Shown: piece by piece, positions 14,483 to 16,969 of the stretch
Layout of the letters: every line of letters starts with the position of its first letter
How positions within the stretch are numbered: position 1 is the first letter of the stretch
NCBI GenBank assembly: GCA_018665505.1
Contig: JABJCS010000081.1
Coordinates: 1 to 16,969 of the forward strand
Direction of reading: 5' to 3'
DNA: 16,969 bases
Origin: Alphaproteobacteria bacterium
GTDB taxonomy: Bacteria > Pseudomonadota > Alphaproteobacteria > UBA8366
Notes under the pieces: generated by a model
The model's database searches: none
What the model was told of the DNA's origin: nothing
The model's input: the letters and a program-made list of their open reading frames with translations, nothing else
Program-made: the position numbers and the translations under genes

Positions 14483-15103
14483 TCACGCCGAAAGCCGGTT
14501 GCGCACCGACGGGAGATGCTCATTGCCCCAGAACAATTCGCCGTCGAGGACGAAACTGGGGACGCCGAAGATGCCGATCTCGTTGGCTTGCTCGATCACA
14601 GCCTCATGATCGCTTTGCCCTTCACCCACGTGATACGCCTTGAACGCCGCCGCATCGCCGCCCGCCTCCGCGATAGTCGCCGCGACCGCATCCGCGTCGT
14701 CGATATCCAGCTCCCGCTTCCAGAACCGGCCGAAAACCAGATCGTGATAGGCTCGGAATATACCCTGTTTCTGCGCATAGAGCGTTCCGATATGAGCGGT
14801 CTTGGATTCATAAACCCGCGCCGGGCCCTTGATCATCAGGTCCTGGCCGGTATCCGTCGCCAGTCGCCGCGCATCCATATAGAGATAGCGAGTGCGGCGC
14901 CATTGATGTTCGTTCCGGGTCCCACCCACGATCTTACCATTCTCATCCACATCGACCGTACCCAAGAAGTCCGGGATGTGGAGCGAATAGGGCCGCCATT
15001 CCACCTCAAGCCCGAAGTCCTTCTCCAGTTGATAGATCGGCGCCTTGGCCACGAAGGCGTAGGGACTCTTATAGTCGAAGTAAACGATGAGGGAGGACGG
15101 CAT
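14483..15103 (-). CDS. 2-hydroxychromene-2-carboxylate isomerase-like (DsbA/kappa-GST fold), copy B
   Basis: A 206-residue paralogue of the downstream gene with the same D-Y-K-S-P-Y-A active site (Ser, no CxxC), the same EWRPYSLHIPDFLG strand, HQWRR, RFWKRELDIDD and GIFGVPSFVLDGELFWG blocks. Roughly half the residues match copy A, so the duplication is old and the two probably have distinct substrates or form a heterodimer (inference). A GGAG ribosome site lies 8 bases before the start. It is 144 bases after the ketopantoate-reductase-like stop, a gap that holds an inverted repeat ending about 24 bases upstream of this start. Confidence 0.88.
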   Translation of the reverse strand: MPSSLIVYFDYKSPYAFVAKAPIYQLEKDFGLEVEWRPYSLHIPDFLGTVDVDENGKIVGGTRNEHQWRRTRYLYMDARRLATDTGQDLMIKGPARVYESKTAHIGTLYAQKQGIFRAYHDLVFGRFWKRELDIDDADAVAATIAEAGGDAAAFKAYHVGEGQSDHEAVIEQANEIGIFGVPSFVLDGELFWGNEHLPSVRNRLSA

Positions 15104-15126
15104 ATCAATTTCTCCATTTCTTCGTC

Positions 15127-15192
15127 ATTCCCGCGAAGGCAGAAATTCATTCGCTGAATTCGGTATCCCTGGATTTCCGCCTTCGCGGGAAT
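15127..15192. repeat. Dispersed inverted repeat (diverged copy)
   Basis: Arms ATTCCCGCGAAGGC (15127-15140) and GCCTTCGCGGGAAT (15179-15192) match perfectly, and the pairing continues inward to 15146/15173 with one mismatch. The spacer is about 26 bases. It is the same family as the copy at 16513-16580. It may fold as a terminator after the ketopantoate-reductase-like gene or act as a mobile non-autonomous element. Confidence 0.7.
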
Positions 15193-15247
15193 AGCATATT
15201 TACAGCGTTCTCAATTTAGCAGCAACGAGCAGTCAAAAAGAGCGCGC

Positions 15248-16234
15248 CTATTGAGGCAGCATACCGCCCATCCGCGCCCGCATTTTGACGAGCGCCAGCA
15301 CCGTGTCGAGTGTGGGCGTCGGCACACCTGCCAGCGCGCCCATTTCCGTGGCCGCTCCAATAATCGGGTTGATCTCCATCATCCGGCCCCGCTCCAAATC
15401 CTGTAGCATCGATGACTTGTGCGGCATCGCGTGTTGGCGCGCGTTCTCGATCCGGAAATCCACCGTATCGCTCGGCTCCGAGCCGAGCGCCCGCCCGACG
15501 GCGGTAACTTCCTCCATCATCCGGCGCAGCAGCGCTTCCATCTCCGGATCGTTGATCATATCACCGACGGTGCCGAGTGTTAGCGCGCTGGTCGGATTGA
15601 AAGCGGAATTGCCCATGATCTTGAGCCAAAGATCCTGCCGCAAGTCGGCACGGACGCGGGCCACGATACCAGTCTTGGCAATGACCTCCGCGAGGCGGAG
15701 ACAGCGTTTGGACTCCGTGCCGTCGGGCTCGCCAATGAAATAACGCCCCGACGCGCCGGATTTCACGACACCTGGTGCCACAACCTCGGCCGCGACATAG
15801 GTGATGCAGCCAATCGCGCGTTCGGGCCCGATGCCGTCCCACTGCCTGCCCTCGGGATCGACCGACTTCACACGGGTGTTCTCGTAGGGTCCCGCCATTT
15901 TATAAAAATACCACCACGGCACCCCGTTCATCGCCGTCGCCACCGTCGTATCGGGGCCGAGCAACGGTTGCATCGCGTCGACGACGCCCGGCGCCTGATG
16001 CGATTTCAGCGAAACGATGACGTAGTCTTGCGGACCGAGCGTCGAGGGATCGTCCGTCGCATGCGGATGCACCGTGAACGGTTCCTCATCGCCACGCTGC
16101 AAGGTCAACCCGTCGCGCCGGATCGCCTCCAAATGCGCGCCGCGCGCGATCAAGCTAACGTCGACGCCGTCCCGGCTCAGCAGCGCTCCCAGATGGCCGC
16201 CAATGGCTCCGGCGCCGTAGATGGTGATTTTCAT
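15248..16234 (-). CDS. 2-dehydropantoate 2-reductase (ketopantoate reductase) family protein
   Basis: A 328-residue NAD(P)-dependent reductase of the ApbA/PanE family. The N-terminal nucleotide-binding loop is G-A-G-A-I-G-G (7-13). The catalytic lysine is likely Lys205 in LWLKIMGN, with Asn209 nearby; the C-terminal signature KSSMLQDLERGRMMEIN gives Ser275 and Glu287, spaced as in E. coli PanE Ser244/Glu256. Length and layout match the family, but many members reduce other 2-oxo acids, and the position within a catabolic cluster suggests such a role rather than pantothenate synthesis. The start at 16234 (MKITIYGAGAIGG) fits the family; an upstream frame to 16279 adds 15 codons with no support. 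It is followed by the repeat-bearing gap. Confidence 0.9.
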   Translation of the reverse strand: MKITIYGAGAIGGHLGALLSRDGVDVSLIARGAHLEAIRRDGLTLQRGDEEPFTVHPHATDDPSTLGPQDYVIVSLKSHQAPGVVDAMQPLLGPDTTVATAMNGVPWWYFYKMAGPYENTRVKSVDPEGRQWDGIGPERAIGCITYVAAEVVAPGVVKSGASGRYFIGEPDGTESKRCLRLAEVIAKTGIVARVRADLRQDLWLKIMGNSAFNPTSALTLGTVGDMINDPEMEALLRRMMEEVTAVGRALGSEPSDTVDFRIENARQHAMPHKSSMLQDLERGRMMEINPIIGAATEMGALAGVPTPTLDTVLALVKMRARMGGMLPQ

Positions 16235-16330
16235 GTCGATCTTTCTTCGGTCGATTGGTCGTTTACTGACACTTGGCAACTGGCGTGTTTTAGGAAGGGA
16301 TCAAGGTGTGGCCCCCGGCCCAAACCAATG

Positions 16331-16435
16331 CTAGCCGGATTGGATAAAGCTCTGTCCGACTTTCGTGATGTGACTGTATGGCCCGACCGGCGCCATCGTA
16401 TTGGCCGGTGTCGACGTTTCTACTTTCGAAGACAT
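16331..16435 (-). pseudogene. Truncated RidA (YjgF/UK114) family remnant
   Basis: On the minus strand an ATG at 16435 opens a 34-codon frame ending in TAG (16331-16333). The peptide matches the N-terminus of RidA-type enamine/imine deaminases: P-V-G-P-Y-S-H, then K-V-G-Q-S-F-I-Q-S-G, stopping exactly where the family continues with its conserved SG region. Intact RidA proteins have about 125-150 residues, so three quarters is missing. I checked the next 90 bases in the other two frames and found no RidA continuation, so this is a truncation rather than a simple nonsense mutation. A GGAAAGG ribosome site precedes the ATG, so the start was once functional. The family call is from motif recognition. 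Confidence 0.7.
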
Positions 16436-16512
16436 GATGCCGCCTTTCCAAGCGTTTTGATCTACCCCGCGCAGGAAACCAGGGACAGGTTGAGCTATCC
16501 CCAATCAGCCGG

Positions 16513-16580
16513 CATTCCCGCGAAGGCGGGAATCCAGGTAATCACCACCGAGCCACTAGATTCCCGCCTTCGCGGGAATG
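16513..16580. repeat. Dispersed inverted repeat, perfect 22-bp arms
   Basis: The left arm (16513-16534) contains ATTCCCGCGAAGGCGGGAAT, itself an 8-bp-stem hairpin with a GAAG loop. The right arm (16559-16580) is its exact reverse complement. The spacer is 24 bases. The core is the widespread proteobacterial CATTCCCGCGAAGGCGGGAATC repeat type (from memory). Downstream of the partial dioxygenase it could end transcription. Confidence 0.8.
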
Positions 16581-16602
16581 ACGGGACGGCGGACCGGACA
16601 GC

Positions 16603-16969
16603 TTAAACCGGCACGTCCCCTTGCACTGTGGTCCGGTGCATGCGGCGTGCGAATTGCCGGTCGTACTCGGTCGCCTTGTGCATGGTGACCCGGTTATCCC
16701 AGAACACCACGTCTCCGACGGACCAATCGTGAGCGTAGATGAAACGGTCTTGCGTCGCGTGAGCGTTCAGCTCGTCGAGAAGGGCTTTGCTTTCGGCCTC
16801 GTCCATGCCCTCGACACGCACCGTGAATCCTTCATTGATGAACAAGGCCTTGCGGCCATTCTCTGGATGGGTGCGCGCGATGGGATGGACGACTTCGGCC
16901 AGTTCCGCCTTCTGTTCGTCCGACAACTCGAACTGCGCCTTCTTGAAGCCGTCGTCGATCTGCCGCGAG
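16603..16969 (-). CDS. TauD/TfdA family dioxygenase, C-terminal part (cut by window edge)
   Basis: The C-terminal 121 residues of a Fe(II)/2-oxoglutarate dioxygenase; the frame stays open to the right edge, so the start lies outside. The RTHPENGRKALFIN loop, the distal iron His in VVFWDNRVTMHKATEYD and the closing Arg-rich RRMHRTTVQGDVPV stretch match the family and parallel the intact dioxygenase at 8248-9090. The HxD pair would lie in the missing part. A short ORF could be called from a TTG at 16926, but the alignment continues upstream of it. It is the first visible gene of the right block, upstream of the RidA remnant; the two may have been an operon. Confidence 0.88.
   Translation of the reverse strand, partial: SRQIDDGFKKAQFELSDEQKAELAEVVHPIARTHPENGRKALFINEGFTVRVEGMDEAESKALLDELNAHATQDRFIYAHDWSVGDVVFWDNRVTMHKATEYDRQFARRMHRTTVQGDVPV

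Larger units (their letters stand above)
16235..16602. other. Gap with RidA remnant and repeat
   Basis: This 368-bp stretch has no intact gene. It holds the truncated RidA remnant (16331-16435), an inverted repeat (16513-16580), and between 16236 and 16330 presumably the promoter of the ketopantoate-reductase-like gene. The 77 bases between repeat and remnant show no signal I can name. Confidence 0.6.

Noticed and set aside
14324..15157. 277-residue plus-strand ORF across the second isomerase-like gene
   Set aside because: Mirror frame of a well-supported minus-strand gene, with no recognisable motif and running through repeat DNA.
12397..16435. Pyrimidine-degradation (Rut) cluster, from the LLM enzyme plus RidA fragment
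   Set aside because: No RutB-type isochorismatase, RutF flavin reductase or RutG-type transporter is present, and the LLM enzyme shows no feature that identifies it as RutA.
15968..16606. 212-residue plus-strand ORF over the gap
   Set aside because: It is antisense to the ketopantoate-reductase-like gene and its end translates the inverted repeat; no protein family is visible.

Overview
The window reads as a piece of accessory, catabolism-rich chromosome from a moderately GC-rich proteobacterium, most likely an alphaproteobacterium of the Rhodospirillales type. This is inferred from gene content: PAS_5-type PAS protein, Cys-free carboxymuconolactone decarboxylase (CMD) proteins, TfdA/TauD dioxygenases, HCCA-isomerase-like proteins, luciferase-like monooxygenase (LLM) and GTCATTCCCGCGAAGGCGGG-type dispersed inverted repeats. 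I support 21 protein genes (one cut by the right edge), one broken gene and three short dispersed repeats. There is no tRNA, rRNA, CRISPR array, transposase, integrase or phage gene.

Layout. Left block (7-3630): a CMD-like protein converges on a two-gene minus-strand operon (amidohydrolase then alpha/beta hydrolase); an EthD-like barrel protein diverges from that operon and converges, with a 12-bp overlap, on a TauE/SafE permease. Regulator block (3664-5326): a LysR regulator, probably cotranscribed with the permease, diverges from a small SAM methyltransferase across an AT-rich gap holding a perfect 14-bp palindrome. Middle block (5331-8251): a dienelactone-hydrolase-family enzyme and a small DUF6295-like protein form a tight minus-strand operon, divergent from a SulP/STAS anion permease that has a near-perfect 25-bp palindrome upstream. 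Next (8248-9720) is a minus-strand operon of two tandem PcaC-like CMD paralogues (79% identical) and a TauD-type dioxygenase, divergent from a MetE-C-terminal-like zinc methyltransferase (9836-10993). A PAS protein and an enoyl-CoA hydratase diverge from one another (11007-12390). The right block (12397-16969) is all minus strand: a TauD-type dioxygenase (partial), a RidA remnant cut after about 34 codons, a ketopantoate-reductase-family protein, two HCCA-isomerase-like paralogues and an LLM flavin monooxygenase, with dispersed inverted repeats in three of the gaps.

How the genes fit together. The set holds ring- or side-chain-oxidising enzymes (two Fe/2-oxoglutarate dioxygenases, one flavin monooxygenase), isomerases and hydrolases (two HCCA-isomerase-like proteins, DLH, alpha/beta hydrolase, amidohydrolase, three CMD proteins), a crotonase and anion or sulfur-type transporters. 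That is the profile of peripheral catabolism of aromatic, heterocyclic or sulfur-containing organics, but no single known pathway can be read from it. The gene order, with many short divergent and convergent operons and tandem duplicates, looks assembled gene by gene. The features most worth a second look are the truncated RidA gene, the paired Ser-type HCCA-isomerase paralogues beside a flavin monooxygenase, the tandem CMD-TauD operon, and two clean operator-like palindromes.
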